64,000 nt of DNA from Phycisphaerales bacterium (GCA_020352515.1 CP070678.1:5215705-5279704), one strand, 5' to 3'. Shown: positions 53,436 to 62,047, counted from the first letter of the stretch. Numbers and translations are program-made. The notes: generated by a model not told the origin, from the letters alone.

Positions 53436-54666
53436 CGCTCTCAGCTTTCTCTCCAAGTTTGTCAATGCTTTCCTGTGAAACTACCGTCCCCGCACTTACA
53501 TGCGAGCCGGCCCTCAGCTCCAGAGGGGCTATGAGAACGGCGCCCGAGCCGATGTAGCAGTTGTCTCCTATCTGCGTCCGATTGACCTTGCGTCCGTCAT
53601 AGTTGGCCGTGATGGAGCCGGCGCCGACGTTCACGTTGCGCCCCACAGTCGCGTCGCCGATAAAGCTGTGGTGCCTTGCCCGCACGCCCTCGCTCAGTGT
53701 AGAATTCTTGACCTCCGTATATACGCCCAGAACAACGTCGTCCTCCAATACCGTTCCCTCCCTCAGGTACGCGAACGGCCCCACTCGACAACTTCGGCCT
53801 ATCTCGACTTCACCGTGAATGTATGTGAACGGCTCAATCACGGTGTCCTGTCCTATCTGTGCCCGCGCGTCAATCCAGGTGTTGTCCGGGTCCACTATCG
53901 TAACGCCGTTCTCCATCAGCGTCTGTTGAACCCGCCGCTGCATGATCTTGCTGGCAGCGCTGAGCTGGGCTCGGCTGTTGACCCCCATCGCCTCTTCTGG
54001 CCGCACGGCCGTAACGGCCAGAACCTTGTGACCGGTCGCGATAATTCCTGAAAGCGCGTCCGTCAGGTAGTACTCCCCCTTGACGTTGTCCGGCCTGACT
54101 CGATCCAGCGCGCTGAAAAGAACCTTGTTGTTGAAAAGATAGTAGCTCGGATTCACTTCGTTGATCGCCCTCTGCTCTTTCGTGCAGTCGCTATCCTCTA
54201 CAATACCCTGAATATTCCCGTAAGCGTCCCGCACAATCCGCCCGTAGCCGGTCGGGTCCTCGAGTACCGCCGTCGCCAGAATCGCCGCCGACTGCCCTCC
54301 CTCGTGCTTTTCTATCAGAGTCCGCAAAGTCTCCGCTCGAATCAACGGCCCGTCCCCACAGAGTACGAGCGTCTCGCACTCGAAATCCTCCAGGTGCTCC
54401 TTGCAGCACAAAACCGCGTGTGCCGTTCCCAACTGCCGCTCCTGCCGGACCCACACTACATCCGAGCCGTTCCCGAACCGCTCTTGCACCTGTGCGGCCG
54501 CGAAACCCACCACGACATATACCTTCGAGACCCCGACCTCGCGGCAGGCATCGAGCACATAGGCCAGCATGGGCCGACCGCATACCTCGTGCAGAACCTT
54601 CGCCATCTGCGTGTTCATCCGGCTGCTAACGCCCGCTGCCAGTATTATTGCAACTCTGTCTGCCAT
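53422..54666 (-). CDS. glmU: Bifunctional GlmU (UDP-GlcNAc pyrophosphorylase / GlcN-1-P acetyltransferase)
   Basis: GlmU makes UDP-GlcNAc for peptidoglycan and lipid A. From ATG 54666 the protein has 414 residues, shorter than the usual 450-460. The uridyltransferase domain shows LAAGVSSRMNTQMAKVLHEVCGRPM, QLGTAHAV and CGDGPLI. The beta-helix acetyltransferase domain shows ARHHSFIGDATVGRNVNVGAGSITANYDG and IGDNCYIGSGAVLIAPLEL. The final helical segment is reduced. It heads the block, 41 bases after the tRNA-Gln gene, and overlaps prs. Confidence 0.93.
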   Translation of the reverse strand: MADRVAIILAAGVSSRMNTQMAKVLHEVCGRPMLAYVLDACREVGVSKVYVVVGFAAAQVQERFGNGSDVVWVRQERQLGTAHAVLCCKEHLEDFECETLVLCGDGPLIRAETLRTLIEKHEGGQSAAILATAVLEDPTGYGRIVRDAYGNIQGIVEDSDCTKEQRAINEVNPSYYLFNNKVLFSALDRVRPDNVKGEYYLTDALSGIIATGHKVLAVTAVRPEEAMGVNSRAQLSAASKIMQRRVQQTLMENGVTIVDPDNTWIDARAQIGQDTVIEPFTYIHGEVEIGRSCRVGPFAYLREGTVLEDDVVLGVYTEVKNSTLSEGVRARHHSFIGDATVGRNVNVGAGSITANYDGRKVNRTQIGDNCYIGSGAVLIAPLELRAGSHVSAGTVVSQESIDKLGEKAESDVST

Positions 54667-54707
54667 AACACTTTCCGACCTTGCCAACTTCTACTTCATA
54701 AAACAAG

Positions 54708-54779
54708 CTACCCGGCCAGGACTCGAACCTGGAATATGGGCACCAAAAGCCCATGTGTTACCGATTACACCACCGGGTA
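54708..54779 (-). tRNA. tRNA-Gln (anticodon TTG)
   Basis: On the minus strand the sequence folds as a cloverleaf. The acceptor stem is TACCCGG with CCGGGTA and discriminator G. The anticodon arm is TGGGC-TTTTGGT-GCCCA, giving anticodon TTG. The T-arm is CCAGG-TTCGAGT-CCTGG. The U1-A72 pair is typical of bacterial tRNA-Gln. The 3' CCA is not encoded. It lies 41 bases upstream of glmU on the same strand. Confidence 0.96.
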
Positions 54780-55212
54780 AGCAAATTTGTGATTGCCCTG
54801 CCTGATCCAAACGCCTTCTGCAATCGTAAATAGTCCATCGTTTGCCACGGAGACCGTTTTGCCCGGCCCGGATTGGCCCCGTCGGAGGCTTGAGTCAACC
54901 ACGCCGTGATACTGTTGACCCCAAGAGACCGCCCAGCGGCCCGGTTCCACCCCGTGCGACGGAGCAATTACGAAAGGCAAAATATAACCAACTGCCCAGG
55001 CCGAAGCAACTACTTTCCGGCAAAAAAACGCAGTGGCCCTATAATCACCCGCCGAAAGACCCTAAAAAACGCAAGTCCGCCGAAAAAACATGCCCTTTTT
55101 CCTCACCCGCCCCCTACTTAGCGGCCTCTTTTCCAGAGCCCTCAGCGCACGTGGTCGGGCCCGCCGCACGCCTCAAGAAGCCACCGCCCCCGCACGAGCG
55201 CCTCTGCCCCCG
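54780..55212. other. Intergenic region without a supported gene
   Basis: 433 bases between the tRNA-Gln gene and the PfkB kinase stop. A 71-codon minus-strand frame (54765-54980) runs into the tRNA and has no family signature. The left half should hold the promoter of the tRNA/glmU block, but no convincing -35/-10 pair was found. Confidence 0.5.
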
Positions 55213-56163
55213 TCATATCCTCTCCACTTCAACTCGTATCCCCCGCCTCACACGAGCCGGACCCTTACTCTCCGTCCATCCCCACGCCTTGGCCGTCGCA
55301 ACCTCTATCGCCGTTTCCAGTGCCGAGCCGACCTCGGAGGTATCTTTGAGCCCCTTGAGAAATCCCGCCAGCAGGTAGTCCCCGCAGCCGACGGTAGAGA
55401 TCGCCCTCGCGCGACCAGCCGCACGGCCCTCCCAGGCGCCTCCCTTGGTAACAGCGACCGCGCCCTTCTGACCGCGGCTGATAAGAACCATCTCCACCCG
55501 ATCCAGCAGCCTGCGCCCGGCTTTAGCAAGGCTCGCGGGCGTGTCACGCACCCTCTGACCAAGAAGCTCCCGCAATTCCTCCACGTTCGGCTTTATCAGC
55601 CAGGCGATACCACCGTCAACCGAACGTCGTAAAGCATCGCCCCACGTATCCAAGACCACCCTCGCGCCGCACCGCCCGCAAAATCGAATCAGCCGAACAA
55701 CATCTTCCGTGAATCGCGCCTCGGCCATCTGACCGGCAAACACACAGACGCTGCCCCTCTTGATCATTTGCCCCAGGTCCGCCTTCAAAACGGGCAGGGC
55801 CTTCCTCGAAACCAGCTCGCTCTTGGTCCGAAGGTGCATCTCCCGCCCTCTTAGAGTGTCCACGACGGTCACATTCCGGCGAGTCTCCGGCTCTACCTGA
55901 GTCATCCGAATCCCGACCAACTGCCGCAGCGGCCGCATCGCCTCGACCATCCGGCCGTAGTCATCCCTCCCCCACAAACCGGCCGCCGTGCTCTCCTGCC
56001 CCAGCCAGGCCAGTGCACGAGAGATATTCAACGCCTTGCCCGCCGGTCGGCAGCTCGGAAGACCAACAAGCTTGTGCTCGCCCCAGTCGATCCCCGCGAC
56101 CCGATATACCGTGTCCCAGCACGGGCTAAGCCCAACCGTGATTATCCTGCCGAAAGCTGCCAT
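55213..56163 (-). CDS. PfkB family sugar kinase (1-phosphofructokinase-like)
   Basis: A 316-residue PfkB/ribokinase-fold enzyme. N-terminal TVGLSPCWDTVYRV and PAGKALNISRALAWLG match the FruK/LacC group, whose substrates are sugar phosphates such as fructose-1-phosphate or tagatose-6-phosphate. The C-terminal catalytic motif is STVGCGDYLLAGFL, where Cys replaces the usual Ala of GAGD; the catalytic Asp is kept. No PTS genes or fru regulator are in the window, so the substrate is open. ATG at 56163 is preferred over a TTG just upstream. Confidence 0.83.
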   Translation of the reverse strand: MAAFGRIITVGLSPCWDTVYRVAGIDWGEHKLVGLPSCRPAGKALNISRALAWLGQESTAAGLWGRDDYGRMVEAMRPLRQLVGIRMTQVEPETRRNVTVVDTLRGREMHLRTKSELVSRKALPVLKADLGQMIKRGSVCVFAGQMAEARFTEDVVRLIRFCGRCGARVVLDTWGDALRRSVDGGIAWLIKPNVEELRELLGQRVRDTPASLAKAGRRLLDRVEMVLISRGQKGAVAVTKGGAWEGRAAGRARAISTVGCGDYLLAGFLKGLKDTSEVGSALETAIEVATAKAWGWTESKGPARVRRGIRVEVERI

Positions 56164-56259
56164 CAAACCTGCCCGCAGACCACCCGATTATTGCCAAATC
56201 GTAGCACGACAAACAGATTGCTTTTCCCTCAAAAGGATCGTCAAAGCGGGCCTTTGGCA

Positions 56260-58680
56260 CTAATCCTCCTCGCTGTTGGTAGCCACATAGCCCCGCTGGC
56301 CCTCGCTAACATAAACCGGCTCGGCCGAATCACCCTCGCCCGCCGCCTCGGCCTCTTCCGCCGCATCCTCCGCCGCCATCTGCTCACGAAGCTGCTCGTA
56401 CTCCTCCGCCGTCATCATTACCTCCCGGGCCTGGCTGCCCTTGTACTCGCCCAGAACACCCGCCGCAGCCATCATCTCGATTATCCGCGACGCCCTCGCG
56501 TACCCGATATTGAGCCGCCGCTGAAGAAGCGAAACGCTCCCACGCTGGGTCTCCAAGACGATCAGAACCGCCTCGTCGAACAGCTCGTCCCTTCGCATCT
56601 CAGAAGTGTCGAACTTCTTGAGCTGCGTCAGCTCCGGATGGAACTGCGGCTCGGCAACCTCCTTGAGGTGCTTGACGATACGCTTTATCTCAGCCTCGTC
56701 GACCAGCGTCCCCTGCGCGCGAATAAGATCGCTTGTCCCCGGCTTCAAAAACAGCATGTCACCCTCTCCCAGAAGAGTCTCGGCCCCGTTCTGGTCCAGA
56801 ATTATCCGGCTGTCCATCCTCGCCGCAACACGAAAACCAACCCGTGTCGGCATGTTCGACTTTATCAGCCCCGTTACGACCGTGGCCTGAGGACGCTGCG
56901 TCGCAAGAACAATATGAATGCCAACGGCCCGGCTCTTCTGCGCAAGCCGAACAATATAGGCCTCGATCTCCTTCGGCGCCGTCATCATCAAGTCGGCAAG
57001 CTCGTCGATGACTATCACAATATAGGGCAGCTTCGTTGGTATCTTCGCTTTCTCGTCCTCGGTCGTCGGGTTGAACCTCGCCATTATCTCCTCGGCGCCC
57101 AGCCTGTTGAACTCCGCGATGTTCTTGACCCTCCCCTCCGCCAGCAGAGCGTAACGCTCGTCCATCTTCACCGTCGCCCATTCGAGAATCTGAACCGCCA
57201 TCTGCGTCTCGGTGACTATCGGGCACATCAGGTGAGGAATCGCGTTGAACGCCGTCATCTCGACCATTTTCGGATCGATAAGAATCATCTTTACCTCGTC
57301 CGGACGCTTCGTCAAAAGCACCCCGACGATTATGCTGTTTATGCAGATGCTCTTGCCCGAGCCCGTCGTCCCCGCTATCAGAAGATGAGGCATCGTCGTC
57401 AAATCCGAAACCAGGGCCTCGCCGGACGAGTCCTTCCCCAAGAACAGCGGTATCTGCATCTTCGAAGGCGCCTCGCCGGCCAGGTCCATCATGCTCTTCA
57501 TCCGCACCTTTTCCTTCTCGCTGTTCGGCACCTCGATGCCTATCGTGTGCCTGCCAGGCAGCGGCGCTACCACACGAACCGCCCCGACACCCAGCGCCCG
57601 GGCCATGTCATTGGCAAGCGCGCTTATATGGCTGACCTTAACTCCCGCCGCAAGCTCCAGCTCGAACATCGTCACCACCGGGCCCGTGTCCGCCGCAACC
57701 ACACGGGCGTTGACGTTGAACTCCGACAGCAGTTGCTCCAGCACGCTCGCCTTGGCCTTGACAACCTTCTCCTGAACAGCCGAATACCCGTACTCCGGCT
57801 CGGCCAGCAAATCCAGCGGCGGGAGGACATAGTCCTCGTAGGAAGGCTGAAGCACCGGGCCGCCGGCTGGCTTTGCTGCCGGCTGTTTCGCTTTTTCGGC
57901 CGGCGCCGGACGTGTTATTTTTATCCCCTCCGCCCGCTTCGGCGCCTCGACCTTGGTCGGCTGCGTCTCCGGCCGCCTCGTAGCGTCGGTCCTTACAACC
58001 ATTGGCTTCGGCCCCGACATGAACCGCCGCCGTATCCGCCCCACAAACTCCGCATGCCACCGCGCCGCCGACATCGCCGGCACGACGAGCCCGCCGACCC
58101 TCCGAAAAACCGCCAGCGAAACCGCAAGTGCCGCAATAACGAAGGTATCGGCCACGAGCAGAAGCCCCACCACCCAAACGGCCGCCACGAGGATAAATGT
58201 CCCGAGCGACCCGAAGCTTCCCACCAAAATCTTCGCCACCCCAACGCCTATTATCCCGCCGGAGCCCATCGGAAAGCCAAAATACTCATCGGGCCACATG
58301 CGGTAAAAGCTCGTCGAGGCCGCCACCGCCAGCAGAACCAGCCCGATCCCCTTGAAGACCGGCTGGCTCACGGGTCGGCCCACTACCCTCGACAGCAAAA
58401 AGCAGATGCCGCCCGCAAGCAGCAGAAATATGCCGGGGCCCACGTAGTAGAGCAGATAATACGCACAAACCGCCCCGAACCACCCGCACCAGTTGGCAAC
58501 CCTCTCGTTGTGCGGATACACAAACCGGCTCGGCCAGTCCCCTATGTCAAAGCTCAGACAGCTAAACAGCACAACCAGGCATACCCCGATACCGAGGCAC
58601 GCCGCAGCCGCCCGCAACGTCTGGCGTCTTGCCGTCTGCTCCTTGCCCCTCGCCGCTTTTTTCTTCTTCTTCTTTGCCAC
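56260..58680 (-). CDS. ftsK: DNA translocase FtsK/SpoIIIE
   Basis: FtsK pumps chromosomal DNA through the closing septum and aids dimer resolution. The 806-residue product has four or five N-terminal membrane helices (about 25-200), a Pro/Ala/Lys linker, the alpha-beta motor with Walker A GTTGSGKS near residue 440 and VIVIDELADLMM, and a C-terminal gamma winged helix (SVSLLQRRLNIGYARASRIIEMM) that reads KOPS-type sites. After gamma there is an acidic tail of about 50 residues. The start is GTG. A strong G-quadruplex motif lies 174 bases upstream. Confidence 0.96.
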   Translation of the reverse strand: MAKKKKKKAARGKEQTARRQTLRAAAACLGIGVCLVVLFSCLSFDIGDWPSRFVYPHNERVANWCGWFGAVCAYYLLYYVGPGIFLLLAGGICFLLSRVVGRPVSQPVFKGIGLVLLAVAASTSFYRMWPDEYFGFPMGSGGIIGVGVAKILVGSFGSLGTFILVAAVWVVGLLLVADTFVIAALAVSLAVFRRVGGLVVPAMSAARWHAEFVGRIRRRFMSGPKPMVVRTDATRRPETQPTKVEAPKRAEGIKITRPAPAEKAKQPAAKPAGGPVLQPSYEDYVLPPLDLLAEPEYGYSAVQEKVVKAKASVLEQLLSEFNVNARVVAADTGPVVTMFELELAAGVKVSHISALANDMARALGVGAVRVVAPLPGRHTIGIEVPNSEKEKVRMKSMMDLAGEAPSKMQIPLFLGKDSSGEALVSDLTTMPHLLIAGTTGSGKSICINSIIVGVLLTKRPDEVKMILIDPKMVEMTAFNAIPHLMCPIVTETQMAVQILEWATVKMDERYALLAEGRVKNIAEFNRLGAEEIMARFNPTTEDEKAKIPTKLPYIVIVIDELADLMMTAPKEIEAYIVRLAQKSRAVGIHIVLATQRPQATVVTGLIKSNMPTRVGFRVAARMDSRIILDQNGAETLLGEGDMLFLKPGTSDLIRAQGTLVDEAEIKRIVKHLKEVAEPQFHPELTQLKKFDTSEMRRDELFDEAVLIVLETQRGSVSLLQRRLNIGYARASRIIEMMAAAGVLGEYKGSQAREVMMTAEEYEQLREQMAAEDAAEEAEAAGEGDSAEPVYVSEGQRGYVATNSEED

Positions 58681-58853
58681 GCCTCCGATCCCCTGCCAAG
58701 TCCTATAATAATACCACTATGAGGACAATAAAATCCCCTGTCCCCACTTAGACCTTGTCTATAAGGCCTATATCGGCGCCCCAACCCCCTTTTCTGCAAA
58801 TTTGACCCACAACCATGACCCTTGCCTGCCTATCAGCCCCCTTGTAGCTCTCG

Positions 58854-58879
58854 CCCCCTCCCACACCCGCCCCAGCCCC
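58854..58879 (-). promoter_or_regulatory. G-quadruplex motif upstream of ftsK
   Basis: On the minus (ftsK sense) strand there are five G-runs with loops of 1-3 bases: GGGG-CT-GGGG-C-GGG-TGT-GGG-A-GGGGG. This fits the canonical intramolecular quadruplex rule well. It lies in a 523-base gap (58681-59203) with strongly C-rich plus-strand sequence to about 58990, then AT-rich sequence with two short inverted repeats (about 59005-59035 and 59041-59075). No gene is supported in this gap. Confidence 0.6.
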
Positions 58880-59203
58880 TTCTACCTTCTTGCTTTCCAA
58901 CCACCCCTACCCCACGGCCCCGCCATCCAGAGCCCGCGTGGCAATTCCGCACTCACGACCACCCCGGCCCGGAAGTCCGAAAAAACCTTAAGAAAGTGCG
59001 ATCGCGTAAGTCCTTGTAGTAAATGCACTTACGAAGGAACGTGAAGAAATTTTGAAAAAACCCAAATTTTCTTCCCGTGATTTTCCCGGTTTTCTGCAAT
59101 TAACAAAGAAGTGATCTTTGCATAATACACCCCTCTGTGGTGCATGGGGGCTTGGCCATGTTGCTTGTGTGCAGTCCGCCGCATGTGTGCTCAAGAGGTA
59201 AAC

Positions 59204-59477
59204 ATGAACAACTCTCCCGAAGAACAAGGTCGTCACATCCTGCAAGAACCCGTTTCCCGATGGGCATTTGCTCAAAGAGTCCGAATGGCAAGTCGGCGCA
59301 AACTGGCAGGACAATCGCAATATATACGATGTCGGGCCCGAGCACTGTAAAGTCATGAGAATACTGCACACAGCCTGTCGTGAGCATGGCGAAAAAGTAA
59401 AGAAAGGATATTCTGACCGACCAAATTCACATCCGTTTCTCAACCGGAAGAAAAAGTGGATCAAGATCCAACGTTGA
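59204..59477 (+). pseudogene. Possible small gene with a frameshift, upstream of the Cys-rich gene
   Basis: AAGAGGTAAAC directly before ATG 59204 is a good ribosome site, but that frame stops after 48 codons (59350). The +1 frame is open from 59208 to 59477 and reads protein-like: NPFPDGHLLKESEWQV, then GANWQDNRNIYDVGPEHCKV, then MRILHTACREHGEKVKKGY. One lost base within 59210-59270 would join the two. No family recognised. It could be a decayed gene, a sequencing error, or chance. Confidence 0.3.
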
Positions 59478-59562
59478 AGCCCTTTAAGGACAAGCAAAAG
59501 CAAACACGATCCTACGGGATCAGCAACTGAAATCATCAACTTGGCTATATGAGGAGACCGCT

Positions 59563-60033
59563 ATGAAAAAGGACAAGCAAAACCAATCTGAAAAACCTCA
59601 AAAGAAGGACACCCCTCCTGAGCCCGGCTCCGAGAGCCTTCAAAACCGGCGAAGATTCCTTCGATCGGTAGGGCATACAACCGCCGCGGTAGCGGGTATC
59701 TCCTTTGTCGGCGGCCTGTTCCCGAGGCAGGCGCTGGGCTGCAGCAGTTGCACCGATGACTTCTGTTCAGGCACACATGAATGCACCGGCGGCACCAATG
59801 TCTGTTCAAGCAACAATACGTGCAACCCCATGAACAAGTGTAGCGCAACTACCTTTACATGCTCAGACGGGAACTACTGCGAGAGCAGTCTCGAGTGTTC
59901 CGGCACGTTCTTCAACTGCAGTGGTGGCAACGAATGCGGTTCCACCAATACCTGCTCGGCCAACTTCACCTGCGAGGGCAACAATCACAGTTGCTGTGCA
60001 GCAGATGCTTGTGTGTTGGAGTTCACTTACTAA
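59563..60033 (+). CDS. Tat-exported cysteine-rich protein made of four 19-residue repeats
   Basis: A 156-residue protein. The N-terminus is Lys/Glu-rich, then a twin-arginine signal (QNRRRFLRS, Arg29-Arg30, then a hydrophobic AAVAGISFVGGLF) with likely cleavage before Cys60. The mature chain has 17 Cys: 60, 63, 68, 74, 81, 87, 93, 100, 106, 112, 119, 125, 131, 137, 144, 145, 150. Residues 68-143 form four units of exactly 19 residues, each with three Cys spaced 5-6 residues, with Ser/Thr/Asn/Gly between. This suggests a three-sided solenoid with a cysteine core, or a metal-binding or post-translationally modified peptide. GAGGAG precedes the ATG. No family recognised; no maturase gene is nearby. 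Confidence 0.82.
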   Translation: MKKDKQNQSEKPQKKDTPPEPGSESLQNRRRFLRSVGHTTAAVAGISFVGGLFPRQALGCSSCTDDFCSGTHECTGGTNVCSSNNTCNPMNKCSATTFTCSDGNYCESSLECSGTFFNCSGGNECGSTNTCSANFTCEGNNHSCCAADACVLEFTY

Positions 60034-60090
60034 GTCAAAACGTGGCTCTGACTCAGAGAGACTGCCCATATATGTAGGGACGTTCCGCAG

Positions 60091-60192
60091 ATGACCATAA
60101 GACAATTCCGCATCGCAGTTGCGGGGGCGGTGATGGTGGTTTTTGCGGCCGTCAACGCTGCCCATCTTGTGAGTCTGGCTCCCGTGAAGTGA
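60091..60192 (+). CDS. Possible 33-residue hydrophobic peptide
   Basis: ATG 60091 opens a short frame, MTIRQFRIAVAGAVMVVFAAV and a dozen further residues, that looks like a signal peptide or single membrane helix with a basic N-terminus. AGGGA lies about 12 bases upstream, which is rather far. It follows the Cys-rich gene by 57 bases on the same strand. It may be a real membrane mini-protein or the front end of a lost gene. Confidence 0.3.
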   Translation: MTIRQFRIAVAGAVMVVFAAVNAAHLVSLAPVK

Positions 60193-60518
60193 GTTCTGTC
60201 AAGTCTTTGGTGCGTGAATCCTAAAGCGAACCAGCCTCGCATTCGCGCTGATCTATATATCAAAGCGTTTTTCGGTCGCGCCCTCGCAACTAAGGCCCGG
60301 CAGGGCCAATGGGGCGAGAACAAAAACGCCGTCTCTCATCCGGCCTAGCTCGCTAATGACGAGCAATACACCGGCCTTTTGTCGCACCCCACATTCTAGC
60401 AGAGCCGGGTTGGCTCACTTCACAGCTTCTACTTCTTCAGTAGCCCGCCCCCCAAGTAGCCCTCCGGCCCCGCACCTTTTACGTTTTCCCTCATCCTCTC
60501 GCCTCCTCCGGTCCGAAC
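60193..60518. other. Intergenic region without a supported gene
   Basis: Between the small peptide and the htrA terminator. Contains no coding frame with recognisable features. The 60260-60360 stretch has several short GC-rich inverted segments, none with a T-run. Confidence 0.4.
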
Positions 60519-60543
60519 AAAAAAGCCCCGCAACGAGCGGGGC
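60519..60543 (-). terminator. Rho-independent terminator of the HtrA gene
   Basis: On the minus strand GCCCCG-CTCGTTG-CGGGGC is followed directly by TTTTTTG. It lies about 35 bases after the stop codon of the protease gene, which is the right place and orientation. Confidence 0.92.
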
Positions 60544-60577
60544 CAAACCTTTACTGGAAAAGGATTTACACAACATT

Positions 60578-62047
60578 CTATTTCTTCAGCGGCAGCAAAA
60601 CCATGTCGGTATACTGCCTGCGCTTGACCAGGAGCAAAGCGCTTCCCTTCTTCTTCGCCTTCGCCATCGCCTGGTTAAACTCTCTGGTATTGCTCACCTG
60701 CTCGCGATTGACCTCCTTGATCAGCATCCCCGGAACCAGCCCCGCTTTCTGTGCCTCCGTGCCCGACTCCACCGAGCGTATCATTACCCCGCTCTCGCCC
60801 TCGTAACCGTATCGGCTGGCCAAATCCTCGCTGAGGTTTACCACCGTAAAGCCCACGTCCTTCGCTCCGCTCTCGGACGCGCCACCGGCCATTTCATCCC
60901 GCGAGGGCCGCTTGCCAAGCTCAACCGTCAACGTCTTCGGCTTGCCGTCCCGCATCACCCGCAGCTTCACCTTGGTCCCCGGCTCCATCATAGCAACCCG
61001 GTTCCGCAGCTCCGCCGCCGTCTCCACGCGCTTGCCGTCAACCTCAAGAACCACATCGTATGTTTTCATGCCGGCCTTCGCCGAAGGCGAATCCTCTTCT
61101 ACCATCATAATAAGAGCCCCTTTGCCGTCTTTGAGGCCGAGCGCTTTGGCCATGTCCACGTCGAGGTCCTTCGGCAATACCCCAAGGTAACCCCGCTTGA
61201 CGGTCCCGGTTTTGAGAAGCTGATCATAGATGTTCTTGGCCATGTTAACCGGAATCGCAAAGCCTATTCCTATGTTTCCGCCCGCGCCGACTATGGCCGT
61301 GTTGATCCCGACCACCTCGCCATCCAGGTTAATAAGCGGGCCGCCGGAGTTGCCGAAGTTGATGGCCGCATCCGTCTGTATGAAGTTCTCTATCGGTGTC
61401 AGGCCCAGGTCATTTCTGCCGGTCGCGCTGACTATTCCGGCCGTCACCGTGTGGCTCAGACCCAACGGATTGCCGATGGCGAGAACCCATTCACCGACCT
61501 CGAGGGTATCGGAGTTCGCCAGCTTCAGATAAGGCAGGTTCTTGGCGTCGATCTTTACAACCGCTACGTCCGAATCGGGATCGGTCCCGATAACCTTGGC
61601 GGTGAAAGTCCTCTTGTCCGTCAGCTCGATCTTAACACTCTCGGCCTTCTCCACCATGTGGTTGTTGGTCATAATATACCCGTCGGCCGAAATAATAAAG
61701 CCCGAGCCCTGTGCGGTCCGAAACGACTTACGCTGCTTCGGAACTTCCTGGGGCGCGCCCCTGCGGAAAAACTCGAAGATATCGCCCTCGAAGGGGCTGC
61801 CAAAGGGAAATTCGAAAGTTGAGTAGTCTTCAGTTACGGTCCTTTCCGACTTAACGCTGACCACCGACGGCGACGCCTTTTCGGCAATTGAGGCAAAGGC
61901 CTTGCCCATCTGCCGAAGCGCGGCTATGCTCTCCTTGTCCTGCCCGCAGGCCGACAGAGGAGCCAGCAGAAGAAAGGCCGCAAGTAGTGATCCAATCGTT
62001 ACATAACGCGTTCGCATGGCCCCGAAGTTCGCAGTTTTGGTCCGCAT
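60578..62047 (-). CDS. degP: DegP/HtrA-type serine protease, predicted lipoprotein
   Basis: A Do-family protease that degrades or refolds damaged envelope proteins. From ATG 62047 (AGGAGGT 7 bases upstream) it has 489 residues: signal peptide with lipobox LSAC at Cys34, a trypsin-like domain with His130 (TNNHMV), Asp160 (DPDSDVAVV) and Ser234 (GNSGGPL), then two PDZ domains (about 290-375 and 395-485). All three catalytic residues are present. The lipobox suggests membrane anchoring, where classic DegP is soluble. It is a single-gene unit with a clear terminator. Acting on misfolded outer-membrane proteins is an inference from the family. Confidence 0.95.
   Translation of the reverse strand: MRTKTANFGAMRTRYVTIGSLLAAFLLLAPLSACGQDKESIAALRQMGKAFASIAEKASPSVVSVKSERTVTEDYSTFEFPFGSPFEGDIFEFFRRGAPQEVPKQRKSFRTAQGSGFIISADGYIMTNNHMVEKAESVKIELTDKRTFTAKVIGTDPDSDVAVVKIDAKNLPYLKLANSDTLEVGEWVLAIGNPLGLSHTVTAGIVSATGRNDLGLTPIENFIQTDAAINFGNSGGPLINLDGEVVGINTAIVGAGGNIGIGFAIPVNMAKNIYDQLLKTGTVKRGYLGVLPKDLDVDMAKALGLKDGKGALIMMVEEDSPSAKAGMKTYDVVLEVDGKRVETAAELRNRVAMMEPGTKVKLRVMRDGKPKTLTVELGKRPSRDEMAGGASESGAKDVGFTVVNLSEDLASRYGYEGESGVMIRSVESGTEAQKAGLVPGMLIKEVNREQVSNTREFNQAMAKAKKKGSALLLVKRRQYTDMVLLPLKK

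Noticed and set aside
54765-54980. 71-codon minus-strand frame next to the tRNA-Gln gene
   Set aside because: It reads into the tRNA gene, has no ribosome site and no recognisable family.
56074-58722. 882-codon plus-strand frame antisense to ftsK and the PfkB gene
   Set aside because: It is Arg/His/Pro-rich with no domain, while the minus strand encodes two complete recognisable proteins.
59563-60033. Methylamine dehydrogenase light chain (Tat signal plus many Cys)
   Set aside because: The Cys spacing is strictly repetitive and the Trp residues needed for the TTQ cofactor are absent from the mature chain.
60356-61822. 488-codon plus-strand frame antisense to htrA
   Set aside because: The minus strand encodes a complete protease with all catalytic residues and a terminator.
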